Below, piece by piece: positions 9,746-22,215 of a stretch of 64,000 nucleotides of DNA. How positions within the stretch are numbered: position 1 is the first letter of the stretch; every line of letters starts with the position of its first letter. The notes under the pieces were generated by a model that ran no database searches, was not told where the DNA came from, and saw only the letters and a list, made by a program, of their open reading frames with translations. Origin of the DNA: Copromyces sp. CBS 386.78 (taxonomy: Eukaryota > Ascomycota > Sordariomycetes > Sordariales > Sordariaceae); assembly GCA_030685235.1 (NCBI GenBank), contig MU839121.1:275248-339247 (forward strand). The letters are read 5' to 3'. A program made the translations under genes and the position numbers.

Positions 9746-12700
9746 TCACGTCCCACCGCCCGTTCCATCTCCCGCCGTCACGGAAGCAGCACCACCAGTA
9801 CTCTTGACCCTCTCCTTCCATAGCGCAAACTCCATCACGTGAATCTCGTGCGCATCGCGGGCTTGAGCCCACTTCTGCATCACCGACTTGTCCTCTTCCA
9901 TCCACGCCAGATACTCCAACAATTCCTTGTCGCCCATCTGGGTGACCCACGCAGCGCCCCTCTGCTCGTTCTTGATCTTGCGAGCGGCGAAGTGATCGAC
10001 CACGCGCCCGTTGAAGAAGTTGAAGGCTTGGATGTACTTCATGAACTGATCGGCGTACAACCCCCATTGCGCAGCCGTCATACGACTGGGGGTTGCCAAC
10101 GCGGCCGGTGGATTGGGCGCCTTGGGCGGGGTGGGGAAGTTGATGTTCTTCGGCTTGATCTTTTCGCGCTCGAAGGGCGGAAGCTTAGCCGACGCCCTGG
10201 ATTCAAAGGGAAGATTGGACTTGAGGTCCGCCGAGAACGAGTTGAGGCCTGTGCCGGGGTTGACGAGTTTTTCGACGTCAAAGTTCCCGAAAATGGGGCG
10301 AAGGTCGCTGTCCTCTGAGCCGGCGTTGGCAACGGGGATGGTAGGTTGGTGCGTGGCGTTGGCAGCACTGCTGCTGCGGCGTGAGCTAGTGCCGTTGTTG
10401 AGGTTGCCGGAGCGCCATTCAGGTTTGGATGGCTCCAAGTTGACATTGCGCGCGCCGGCCCCGTTCATGTTGACGATTGTGGGAATGCCATGAGCAGGAG
10501 TCGGAGGCGGCGCGGCAGGAGGAACAGCGTGTGCCGGAGTAGGTGGCGGGGGAGGATCGTCGATATCCATCGCCATAGGGCTAGGCGCTCCATTGATGCC
10601 ACTTTCATCGACACCAGCTGCCGAGTTGGACCTGCTCTTTCCGTCGCTGCTGCTGGTCTCCTCCTCATCAACCAAGCCAGCAGTGCCCGCAGTCATCTTT
10701 ACCGGCGGCCTCGGCTTCCGGATTGGTCGCACATTTCTCGTAGGCGAAGTCGATGATTTCTTGGCCGTCGGGGGCGGAACAAAGGTATGCGGACCGAATT
10801 CTGCTTGCCATTGACCGGCGTCAAAGGCACTTGGCTTCTTACCTGTATCGTGTGCCTCGCTCGGCGGTCGAGTTGCGCCGGTGACTGATTCGTTGGAAGA
10901 CGTGTATGTGTTTTTGAGGGGCGATTGGCGTCCGCGGGGGACCGAGCGTGCTCGTTGCTTTGCGCGCGAAAAGGCGTCAGCTCCGGGAATGGTGGTCGAT
11001 CCACCGGCGTTGAACTGAAATCCTGCACCAACCTTTTCCTGGTCCACAAAGCTGGCGTTGATATTATGAACGCCACTCCGGGTAAAGTCGGGTGTTGTTG
11101 CCTGGGGCTTCTGGGTGTATCCATCGTCGTCGGGGACGGTGAAACTATTGGGGTAAACGTTGTTAGTCGCTCGCTGCTTTTGGACCCTGTTGTGCACGTT
11201 GGTCTTCCTGGGCGAGAGGGGGTTGTCGGTCGGCTTTATTATATGCTGTCTCCGTGAATGCATCTTACGCCTTCCCAGGAGAAGCTGCAGCTGGTCGTGC
11301 ATATCCTTCTCAAAGGAAGATATGTCCCCGGAGGTCGACTGATCTCCACTCGGAGTTTTCCTGCCATGAGACTCCCGGTTATTTGCCGTATCTTCATGAG
11401 CTCTTCCGCGGTAACTTCCCGCGCCGGCATGACTGAAGACATGCGGCGGTCGAATCTTGCTGGGTTGACCGAAAGAGGATGTTGACTTGAAGTATTCATC
11501 GGGTTTAAAGAAAGGAGATGGAGCGTACACTTTGGGGCCATCCTGCGCTGATTCTGCGGTTCCGGGTTGAGCTTCGAAATCGTTAGCCACTGTACGTTAC
11601 CATACAGACAAAGCTGACATACCGTTCGGGTTGCTCCTCATAGATGAGCTGGACGCGCGCGGCGTGGGGTTGGCTGCTGTATTGGGTGCTGACCTGGGTT
11701 CAGCTTCCTGGGCATAGTATCGCGCGCTGGCTCGCGGCTCAGCTTTCGAGGTTCCAGAGGATGTGGTCCCGCCGTTGGCCGCCTTCCCGAAGCTGTTGGA
11801 CTCACCGACACTAGCGCTGCGTTGTCGCGACGGGCGCGGAGGGGGCACCTCTTCCTCGGATTCCTGACGGGAGGGGTCTTTCATGGACTTTGCCCTGTTT
11901 ACGTTGGCTCCTTCAAAGGGGTTGAACTTTTCGCCGATATGGGAGGCGTAGGGGGTCCGTTGTCTGGTGTCCAAGTATGTCTCGCTAAACTTGTCGGTCA
12001 AAGGGTCAACCGGGGTGGGAGTCGATTGTGGGCGTGATTTCCTGATGTTAGCGGCGGTATCCTCAAACATGTCGTTCGTGGCCGTATAGTGGGCGCTGGA
12101 AGTGTAGTTATGTCTCGACACAGATGGCTCGTCGCCCCCTGGGGAATCCGGTGAATAGCCAGCCCGTCTGGTGGTGGTACCAAAGGCAGCATCTGCACGA
12201 CGAGCCTGGCCCGCGGTCCGTGGTGGTACTGGAGGCGGCGGCTCCCTCCTGGCACTTTCTGTGCGTTCGGTCCGTTCCGTTCGTGCTGACGCATAACCCG
12301 ACGACTTTGGGGTTGACGAAGATGTCTGGCCTGTCTTGGTGCTTGACCGCATAGCATCCCATGCGCGCAGGTTATCGGCAGCGGATGCCGTTTTTGGCGG
12401 GGGTGGGCGTGAAGATGATGAGGAGGAGGATGGGGTCCCCCAAGCCGAATAGCGTGCGTGTGCCGAGGGACCTGGATCAGCACGAGATGGCATATGAGGG
12501 GTTCGTCGTGTAGGGGGAGCGCCATATCTGTCCGCCATTTCGGCCGAAACGTTGGAGTAGGGGTTGCCGCGGTGGCCAGAAGCTCCTTGATACCTGTTCG
12601 TAGAAGAAGCTGGACCTCGTTTTCGGTAGGCATCGTACTTGGCCTTCATGGATGGGTCGGTAAGGACCTCATGAGCGGCTTGGATGTGGATGAACCTATC

Positions 12701-12850
12701 CTTGGCCTCGTCCTCTTTTCCTGGGTTGCGATCCGGGTGGTATTTGAGGGCAAGTTTCTTGAACTGCTTCTTCACCTCGGCGGCATCTGCCGTTGAAGAC
12801 AGCTCAAGGTCCGCATAGTAGTCGCGGTCGTAGTCCAGCTTAACTACCAT
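9746..12850 (-). CDS. J-domain (DnaJ/Hsp40-type) protein
   Basis: This is a co-chaperone-type protein. Its J domain (about residues 9-76) carries the HPD motif at 38-40 within KYHPDRNPG, which in this family stimulates Hsp70 ATPase. The start at 12850 is preceded by CAAA and followed by G, a good fungal context, and the J domain begins at once; in-frame codons upstream read as leader. Coding is 12850-11623 and 11553-9746, about 1011 residues, with a 69 bp intron (GTATGT donor, GCTAAC branch, CAG acceptor). A 33 bp intron using the first CAG at 11590 is also in frame but very short. After the J domain comes a long Ser/Pro/Arg-rich, probably disordered region. The final 110 residues look like a folded helical domain (from ATPSRMTAAQWGLY to EFALWKERV). 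There is no Cys-rich zinc finger, so it is a class III J protein. Its client is unknown. Confidence 0.85.
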
Positions 12851-14110
12851 TTTGACGGTGTTGTGATGTTGTTCGAAGGTGCAGAGAATCCTTGCATGCC
12901 ACAGCGTCGCGTATATGTCGAAAAGACCGGCTGTGAAGAGCGATGGAGCGAGCAGCAGAGATGATGCAAAATCGATCGAAAGCGGGGGAAGGTGGTCGGT
13001 TGCGAGCGAACAAGGGTGCGTATTTGGAATGTTTTCTTTGCTAGCGAAAGGCAATGTCTGGGTGTGTTGGACAGGTTGATGTTGTTTCCCTGGCGCAGGG
13101 AGAGTAGCGTCTGCAGGTCGCGTGTTCACCTACAAGAGTGTCGGGCACGAATGACAAGTCGGGTGGGTGAAATCTCCGGCGCCATCAACGAGCGAATGAG
13201 TTGGTTGTCTGGAGGAGAAGAAGAACTGGTTAGGCTGACGGGTTGTTCCATTCCAGGCTGTGCAAGTGGTCGAAGTTCAGGGCTGCGTCACTGGCCAGGG
13301 CTTGGATGGGCTGGTCAGGATGCGTGCGGGGCAGGCAGGGCAGGGCAGGGCAGGCAGTCGGTAAGCAAGTTGGAAGTCCCGTCTTCCCGTCTGTCGAAGC
13401 GTGACCTACGGGGTGCAGCGTGGAAGCATGTGTTGAAAGACGCAAGAACCAGACGCGATTATTGAGTCGTGTTGGTAGTAGTTGTTGCTTCTGGAAAGAA
13501 ACAAACGCCGACATCAAAAACACAATTGCCCTCTCTAACAGCTTGCAGAAGGGCTGCAGTGCAGTGCAGTACTGTAACCCAGGCCGCTTCTAATGTCGTA
13601 CAGACGGCTTTGAAGGCTGTATTCAAATTGAGGAGGGCAATAAGGTCTCTCAGCAGGGCCCTGTGCCTACAGGTTCAGGTGGGTCATCCCCCCGAACTTG
13701 GGTGAAAGCAGGGGTTCTTGGTCGGGTGGCAAGACTTGGTCTCTTCACCACAGCAACCGCCGTCATGACCACGGCCGGACCTGCTTTAGCCAGGGGAAAA
13801 ACTGACATTGATCCACAGGGTCACGCTTCAGTCAGCCTCAACTGATAACCGCCTGTGACCGCCTTGTTGTCTCGTGCTTCTGTGCTTTCGGTGTGGCTGA
13901 CCATCATCTATGCCGAGGTATAGGGATCTATCCAAAATATGAACATGGAACCGTGGGCGAAATTACGAACCAAGGAATCTGCGAAAAGGTAGCTCCAGGT
14001 CCAGGTCCAGGTCTTAGCCCTATACTTAACCCTTGCCTTGACTACCGTAGTGGGAAAATAAGGGAGGCGGGAAGTCTTGTCAAGGTTGGCAAGGGGTAGA
14101 AGACTTGTCG
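12851..14110. other. Intergenic, 5' flank of the J-domain gene
   Basis: Balanced composition without a convincing gene. It holds the probable promoter and leader of the J-domain gene, and a short GGGCA/GGCAG repeat near 13328-13355. ORFs of 60-157 codons on both strands have no recognisable domain and no consistent codon pattern. Confidence 0.6.
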
Positions 14111-15272
14111 TATCGGGAATCTTTATCAAATGGGAATTCTTATTCGCTACGGTCGCTATAGATTAGTAACACCTTTAGCGAATAGATATAGGTCCAAATA
14201 GAGTGTACTAGAAAAGTTTTAATCATAAGAGGTCAGCTACTAAATACCAAATCGGTTTAGAAGAGTTCAATTATTTATAGTCCGTACTACCCTAAATCTA
14301 CGAACGTACGGACATTTTCTTTCGAAGTATATACCACCAAACATAATTCGGACACTATAGAAAGACCCGCGCATAAACTAACCACGCTTATCAGGGGTAA
14401 AACACTAAATCCATCGCCGGCGCTATAAAAAAAAAGACAGTAAATAAAGAAAAAAAATAAAAAAAAATCCCCTTCAATAATAACCGGTACAATAAAGTGC
14501 CTTATACTCCTCCTATTAATCTATAGGCGATATACTACTACTACTAATATTTAACGTACTTAATTCTATTAAATTATCTATTAAATTATTATTACTATTA
14601 TATAAGCTATTAACTTAACTATTACCCGTACTACCCCGAATACCCCGATTACGACCCCGGCCACGACTACGATTACAGCCCCGACTACGAATAGTAGCGG
14701 GAGTAAGGGAAGGGGAAAGGGAAATACCGGGGGGAGTAATAATAGTAATAGCGCGAATAAATGTAATATAACCGGGAATAAGGACCGGGGTAACCTTAAG
14801 AGGAGGAGGGAGAATAGTTTACTACTATTATTAATATTATTAAAGTTACTATTATTACTAAACTTACTATTAAACTTATTACTATTATTATTATTATTAC
14901 TATTACTATTACTATTACTACTACTACTACTATTATTACTACTATTATTAAGCTTATTACTACTCTTATTACTACTCTTATTACTACTTTTTACGAATAG
15001 TATCTTACTATTTCCTCGCTTTCTCTAAAAATTTATCGCTTTCAAATTCTTATTCCTTTCTTTATTTATTTTACTACTATTCGGTTTACTTTTTTATATT
15101 TTTAATTCGACGTCTCTTATCCTCTTTCTCCTATACTTCCTCGAACTATTGAAAATATTATTTTAATTAAAATATAAATAAGGGGGAAGACCGATAGGAA
15201 CGGATAGAGCGAGCGGGTGAACGCTCTTCGGTAAAAATATTTAAAATACAATTAATCTTATAGAAAAACCGA
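14111..15272. other. AT-rich degraded repeat with trinucleotide runs
   Basis: The transition into the 28 kb AT-rich block. About 14820-14995 is dominated by TAC/TAT/TTA trinucleotide runs, which on the minus strand would give a Ser/Asn-rich low-complexity peptide. A GA/CG-rich pocket lies near 14630-14720. No intact gene and no paired repeat was found. Confidence 0.5.
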
Positions 15273-15276
15273 ATAG

Positions 15277-15842
15277 TAATCTAGAGTGGAAAACACTACA
15301 CAGGAAGAGAGACCAGCTCCCTACTACAAAAATACTAATTTAATTAATATAAAGATTATAAGAATTAATACCTTAAAGAGGAGAGTAGATCTGCTGTAAA
15401 ATAAATCCTATCCGTAAAATGAAGACGAGGAGATCCTCACATACTAACTATCGACTACCTAGAGGAGATCAGAGCTAATACTAAAGTATTATACTTTAAT
15501 AGATTTTCGAAAAAGGTTGAGGGAGTAAATCTAGACGTTAATCTTTTTAAGAAGGGATTACGAAGTAAAGAAAGAATGAACTTAGTACGGGAAAACGAAT
15601 CTAGGATTAGAATTCGAATATATTCTTCTAAGAAAGAGTATTATCTAGTCTAAATTGTTTATCTCTTTTTTTAAATTTTCGAAGGAGATTCCTACTCCTT
15701 TTATTTTTAAAATTTAAATTTATAATTAATAGCACCTAATTAAGCAACTAATCTATTCTTATTTATAATAAATTACTTTACTCCTTTAATAACCTTATAA
15801 TCTTTAGTTAAAGAAAAAAACGTGAAAAAATTCCCTAAATTA
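15277..15842 (-). repeat. Left (3') LTR of the 15.5 kb element
   Basis: Aligns without net length change to 30177-30742. Differences between the copies are almost all C/T or G/A. Its first 60 bases are less mutated than in the right copy, while positions about 15700-15830 are heavily mutated. Confidence 0.85.
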
Positions 15843-18800
15843 AACTTCCCTTTAAATTTGTAATAAGTCCTCCTTATAGATTTATTAAAAGAAAAAAAAA
15901 TAGGATAAACGCTATAAATTTATTATAAAAGTAGTAGATCTAATATTAACTTCCCTTCGTCTCTATTAATTTCCTTTCTTACGCTTCTATTCGGCTAACC
16001 TTTTCTTCTCCTTTAACCGCGTTTTATACTTTCGAATTCTCGCCGCTATATATTCTTAGGCCTAAATTATTTCAATTTTGCTTAAATATTAATATACAAT
16101 TATTTTTAAATTTTTAAGTCTAAATTGTTTAGGCACGAAAATATTTAAGCGCTACCCAATATTAAAGGAAGGAGAGTATTTATATTCTAATTTATACTTT
16201 TTCTTCTTAATTTAATTTATTACGTAGAAATTTCTATTTACCTTTATTTTTATTAGGAATACGAAATAATTAGCGAATATTTTTTTAACTATAGTAAATT
16301 AAATATTTTTTCTTAATATTTACTTGCAATTTACCCTATCCTTCTTTATTTAAGGGGTAGTAAAGGGATTAGTCGTACTTAGGAACTAAACGGGTTAAAG
16401 TATATTTTAATGCGGTAAAGAGATTTATATACTTAATAGACTTTAAGTAAGAATTTTTTACAAACTATAAACTAGCCTTCTCTTAGTTAATTATTATTGT
16501 ACGGGCTTTTATTATATTTTAATCTAATTAGGGAGATTATAAAAAGCTTTTAAATCTTTTATTTCTTCGAAGCGAATTGTCCTACTAATTATTATCGTAT
16601 AATTATTAGGGTATTTTAGCTTACCTTAGTACTTCGGTTCGTTTTTAAATTTAAAAAAGTAGTAATTTTAAATATAGTAATAGAATTACTATTTTATTTC
16701 TAATATTATATAATTTCCTTTCTATTATTTAGTTTGTAGAGTATTATAAATAATTTTTATCTATTATCGGATTATTATTTTTTCGACTTATTCTTTATTT
16801 TTAATCTAGCTATACACCTTCTAATAATTACTTTCCTCCTATAGACGAAAATATTTATTAAGGCGTACAGAATAATTAATTTTTATCCCCTTATAATTAA
16901 TTTTAATAAAAAAGATACGGGTAATTTTAAATACTTAAAGATTGTAAGTCTACTAATAGTATTATAGTAGAAAAAATTCGTTAATTTACTATATTTATTT
17001 TAGGATCTTTAGTAAGCAATTTCCCTCCTTATCTATATATATATAGTTGTCTACTATATACTAGAAATAAATACTCTTTATAATTTCCTTTCGGCTTTTA
17101 TTATAAATATTATTATAATAGTACTATCCGAATTCTCTTTAATCGAAGATTATTAAATTGAAATAAAATTTATAAATAATAGGAATATATTACTACTTTA
17201 TCCTTCGGAAATTCTAATATAATTATATAGAGGAGGTCGGTAGTTAATTTCTAACGGTAATCGGTTATACTTTTAATAGGATATAAATTATATCTTTAAA
17301 ATCCCTTAAAAGTTAAAATAAGATTGTAATAATTAATATACCCTTAATCTAATTTTTTATATTATATATATATTATAAATTAACGAGCCTTATTATAGTA
17401 AATTCCTAATTTATTAAAGGGGTATCCTCTTTCGTATTATAACCGCTAAGGGCCTTAAGCGGATCTTTATTAATTGCGCGCTAATAGGATACTTTATTTT
17501 ATAATAATATAGTAACGTTAAAGATAAGAGAGTTTTTTATATTAATTTCACTATTTTTAAAAACGCGGACGAATTTCCAATTAATATTTAAATAGTATTC
17601 TTTAGGCGGCTGATTTTTTACGCAAAGGGGGTAGACTTCTCCGAATTTAGGCTATTAGGCTAGCTAATTCTAAATCTCCCAATTTTAGCGTATAAGGGCT
17701 TTATAGACAATACGGTAAATATTTTTAAGAAAATTATAATACGAAGTTTATAGGAGTAGAGGACCCTTTAGGATAGGGGTAATAGGTGAAGAGACGACGG
17801 GTAAAGAAAGTATTATAATAGGTTTATTAAAGAAAAAAAAAAATCTTTAATAGTTAAACTAGGAGGGGCAGAAAAAAGTATTTGGAAATCTAGTATAAAT
17901 AGGTTATTAAAGGTAGAGATCTAGAAGAAGAAATCTGGTAAGGGAAGGCCGTTCTCTTATAAATAGCTAGCAAGCTTTAAAATTTAATTTCCTCCTTTCT
18001 CTAGGAGGCTATAATCTCCTATATAAGCATTTTCCTTTCTAAATAATTATTATATACTATATCTCGTCCTTAAATAAAATAAAGGGGATAAAAAAAAAAT
18101 CTTTTTAAAGGGGTTTAAAAAGGAGGGTATTTAAATAGAATTTTGAGGTCGGAGCTGTTTATCGAAGTATTTCCTAGCGTAAAATTAGTAGAAGAATACC
18201 TTTAGTCTTATTTACTAGCTTAGGCTAATATTTATTTAAATTTTAAATTATTAAACTTTTTTAAGGAAGGTATAGGGTAGTAATTTTTCGTTTAATATTT
18301 TTCTTTCCGCTTTATTATCCCTTTCGTAATTGGGGGGAGATTAAGTAATTAAAACGGGGGAATTTTATACTTAGTTATTTATTTGGCAATACCTTTTTAC
18401 TAAGTAATAATTATAAATAATACTTCGTAGGGGGAGTTCCTTCTCTTTTTTTTCTTTTGTTCAAGGGTTTAAATCTCTTTTCTAACTACAATAATAATAT
18501 AAACCGCAAGCCGCTCCTTCTATCTTAATACCCTTTCTTCCCTTACTACCCTAATTAGTTATTAAGATTTTTAGGTATGTAATTAAATTAATCTTTAATT
18601 TCCTCTTAATTAATATATACTAATTAAATATAAAAGATCTTCGATTCCTACCTCTTTTTTAATTTTTCCTATAATTTATATTATTATTATTGTTTTACTT
18701 AAATTTTTTTTTATATTAGTATTATATTTTTATTTTCAATTTCTTTTTTACTTTCTATAATTAACCTTATTTAGGCTGCGATTCGTACTAATCTCCCGCC

Positions 18801-19429
18801 TCTTTTTACTTTTAACGTAATTCTATAATTTTATTAGAATATTAAAAAATATAGATGAACGTTTATAACCGCTTAATTATTCCTGAAAATTCGATTCTTG
18901 TTCCTTAATTTCCTTTAAAGATAATAGATTAGGCTTATTATACGAATAAGCGTCCCGATAGTAAATAGTAGATTTTTTTTAAAATTTATATTAATTTTAA
19001 TTATTGCCCGTTTATTCTTACAAATAGCTTTCAGAATATTTTATACGTTGTAACCTACTTTATTTTCGCGAAATATATAAAGATTTATACCTTCCGCGTA
19101 TTATAAATTATAAATTTACTTTATTTATAATAGAAATTACTTAAAAATATTATTCTCCTTTCGTAATTTATTAAAAATTTTAGTATATTTATCGAATATT
19201 AGGGGATTATTTTAAAGGCGGCGGAAAGTATTTTCGGTAATAAGAAATTTTATAACCCGATTTTTATTAAAAAGAAGGGGGGCTAGCCTTAAAGGTATTA
19301 TAATTCTTTATTAAACTCTAAGAAGGAGCGTATTTTAGCGTTAATAATTTAGGCGTTTAAATAAAAGTAAATAATTAAATTGGGTATTAATCTCCGCTTC
19401 CTTTATTAATTATATTATTCTTTTAAGAA

Positions 19430-20090
19430 TCGAATTACTTGTATTTATTACGTCGCCCGTTTTTAAAAGACTTTTATATTAGTCTATACTAATAAATAGT
19501 AGTAGGAGATTCCGTTTATATAAATTCCTTTTATCGAATGTATTTCTATAGGTCGGAATATTAAAGGGGGGATTTATATTAATTACTATTAGTATATTAA
19601 AAAGGCTATTGATTATATTACTTTTTAGGAGTTCTTTAAGGCCTTTAAAATTTTTAATTAATATTATGGGTATTTCTATAATAGAGAATATAAATTCTTA
19701 TTTGAGAATAGGAGCGGAGGTTTTCTAATATCGATCGAAGGTTTCATTCCTTTTTAATAATTTTATTATTCTAATCCTATTCTTTAGGATCCCGTATAGT
19801 AGTTTAAATATATTCGGTACGAAGCGGAAGTTTTAGGGTTAAAAGGGAAGGATTTAAATATTAAAGGTATTAAAATTAACGATAAATTTAGGAATGTAAA
19901 ACTATTTCATTTATTTATATTAATTGAAGAAGAGGTTATTTTTAGCGAAGATAAAAATGATTAATTAATTCGGAAGCGTCTTCGTTCTTTTTATAATATT
20001 TAATTTAGAATAAGGGGTTATTTTTAAGGAAGAGGAGATCTTACGAAAAAAAATTTAGGGCGGGGTAATTTTATTAGTATTTTCCGGGGG
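19430..20090 (+). pseudogene. Coding-like relic on the strand opposite pol, unassigned
   Basis: One plus-strand frame is readable for about 200 codons if TAA/TAG are taken as RIP products of CAA/CAG. It contains peptide-like runs such as NREYKFLFENRSGGFL and YIRYEAEVLGLKGKDLNIKG. A neighbouring frame reads similarly just upstream, and another plus-strand coherent stretch lies near 17450-17850. It sits downstream of the integrase end of the Gypsy element and runs antisense to it. I do not recognise the family. It could be an extra ORF of the element or a nested second element. Confidence 0.4.
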
Positions 20091-21979
20091 GGGTGAGAAA
20101 AGGTAGCGGTAATTTGGTAAAGAAAAAATAATATTATATAATATATTCTTCGATATGTTTCTCTTAGTGTAAATTTCTACATAATGGTAATACTCTTTAT
20201 TTCGTAGTATATCTTCCCTTCGAAAGCGGTTAAAACTTAGAATACCGCTTTCGTATAAAAATAAAAATTCTAATAACAGAAATGATAAAAAGTATAGAAA
20301 AAAGTAGACAGAAGTAAAAATAATAAGAATAGCAGGTAATAAAACGTAAATATATTTAAAAAGCGGGAGTAAAATTGCTATCCTTCGCGGGTATTGCGTT
20401 CTAGGGGTAGAGATTTATTCTTAGACGTTTAACCGGAGTTATTGAAGTACCGGGAGGTAATTTACGGCGAATTAGTTATTAAGGGGTATTATTCGTTTAA
20501 ATAGTTTTACCGTTATTTTATTAATCTAACGTTTAATTCTATATATATAGATTATTAGTAACGGAGTAGTCGAGAGCGGTTTTATATAGTTTTATTATTT
20601 TTCTTCTTAAAAAAGGTAGAAATTAGAGGTCGGTCTTTAATAATTTATATTTAATTAAACGGCTTTGGATTTAGTGGTTTTAAATAGTATAGAAAATTAA
20701 GGAGGTAAATCGCGTCGTTTCCTTCGTTAGGCGTTAGTATTTTATTATATTATTTTAATAGTTAATAATAATTTTAGATAGCTTAGAGGCCAATAGCGAA
20801 AGTGAAAGTAATAGTAATATTAATATTTTTAAGAGAAGTAGTAGGAGATTAGGTATTTTTCTTCCTTTAATCTAAGACCTCCTAGTAGGGTGGTTGGTAA
20901 TAAATTATTTAATTAAGAAGGTAAGATCTTCTAGTATTTAAATAGTCTTCCCGAACTTAGAAGTTGAATAGTTTTTCTAATAACTTTAAATAGCCTTTAA
21001 TAATAATCCCTAATTTTAATAGTTTGGATTACTTTCGTAGGTAGCGAAGTTTATATTATATTTAATTAAAGAGTATAAGGAAATATCCGTTGAATTAGAG
21101 TACTAGTAATATAGATAAAGTGGTTTTAGAAGTGGTTTTTAAGCGGTAGAAATAATTAACGAAAGAATAAATTTCCCTTAGGAAGGATCTTCCTTTAGAA
21201 GGGTAGCCTAAATAAATCTCCTCCCTTTTAGAGTTTTATAAAATAAGTTATTCTTTAAATTAAAAATAGTAATTATATTTAAATAATACGCTAGTTTCTT
21301 AGTCGTATATTCTAGATTTACTCTTACTTAAGTTTATAATTCTTTAAGGGCTTTTAATATATTAAAGTTAGAAAATAGGTCGGAATTGTTTATATTATAG
21401 AATTAGCGGGGATTTCCCTTTGTTTGAACTTTTAAATAAAAAAAATAAAAAAAATAAATAAAAAAATATAAATTTAAATTAAAATAATAGGGGGAAAAGA
21501 TAAAAAAATATATTTTTAATACGTAGGGATAAGGCGGGAATTGGGGAGGGAAAAGGTAGAAAATAAAAAGAAAAAAAGAAAAAAGAATAGAAAATTATTA
21601 AACCGAAAATTTCGGTCGGGGTATGGATCTCCTCTATTAAAATTCTTCTTCTTTTTCTTCGGGGTTTACTTTTTCCTAATTGCCCGGTAACTTAATATTC
21701 GGTAGGGGGATTTTTAAGTATTAATTCTATTTTATTATTTTTACCTTTTGTATTTTAGTACGAGATTTTATTACTTAATATAATTCGAATATTATTTTTT
21801 CTTCGTTTAAGACGGTACCTAAATTTTATTATTTTATTTCTTTTAGTATTATTCTATTATTAAATTATTTAAAGTTTCCTTATCCTTCCTTTAAATTAAC
21901 CTAGTTTAATAAAACTTTAGGCTCGTTTACTATTAATATTATACCGTCCTTTATAATAAATTTCTTAATTTTTTGAAAA

Positions 21980-22215
21980 TTAATTAGTTTATTAATTTCC
22001 ACGCTATTAAAAATTCTAATGTAGTAAACGTTGCCCGAGATTCGGCGGACGTAGTATGGACTTTTCTACTTATAAATTAATTTCCTATTAAAATTTATAT
22101 TAATACGCCGGATATTATTGTAAATTAGTACTAAATCTCCCTCTTTAATTTAACTATTTAGAAATTTTATTTTTCGTTGGTTATATTTATTATAGTAATT
22201 AATAGCCTTTTCTCT
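21980..22215 (-). pseudogene. Gypsy integrase C-terminal region, relic
   Basis: The minus-strand frame reads a typical integrase tail: a basic stretch (REKAINYYNKYNQRKIKF), then KEGDLVL, then a KSPYYVRRISG block. The interrupting stops are of RIP type. It marks the 3' end of pol. Confidence 0.6.

Noticed and set aside
9188..9823. Plus-strand ORF of 211 codons with hydrophobic start
   Set aside because: Antisense to the acidic membrane protein and the end of the J-domain gene; no domain, and the hydrophobic stretch comes from complemented Asp/Glu codons.
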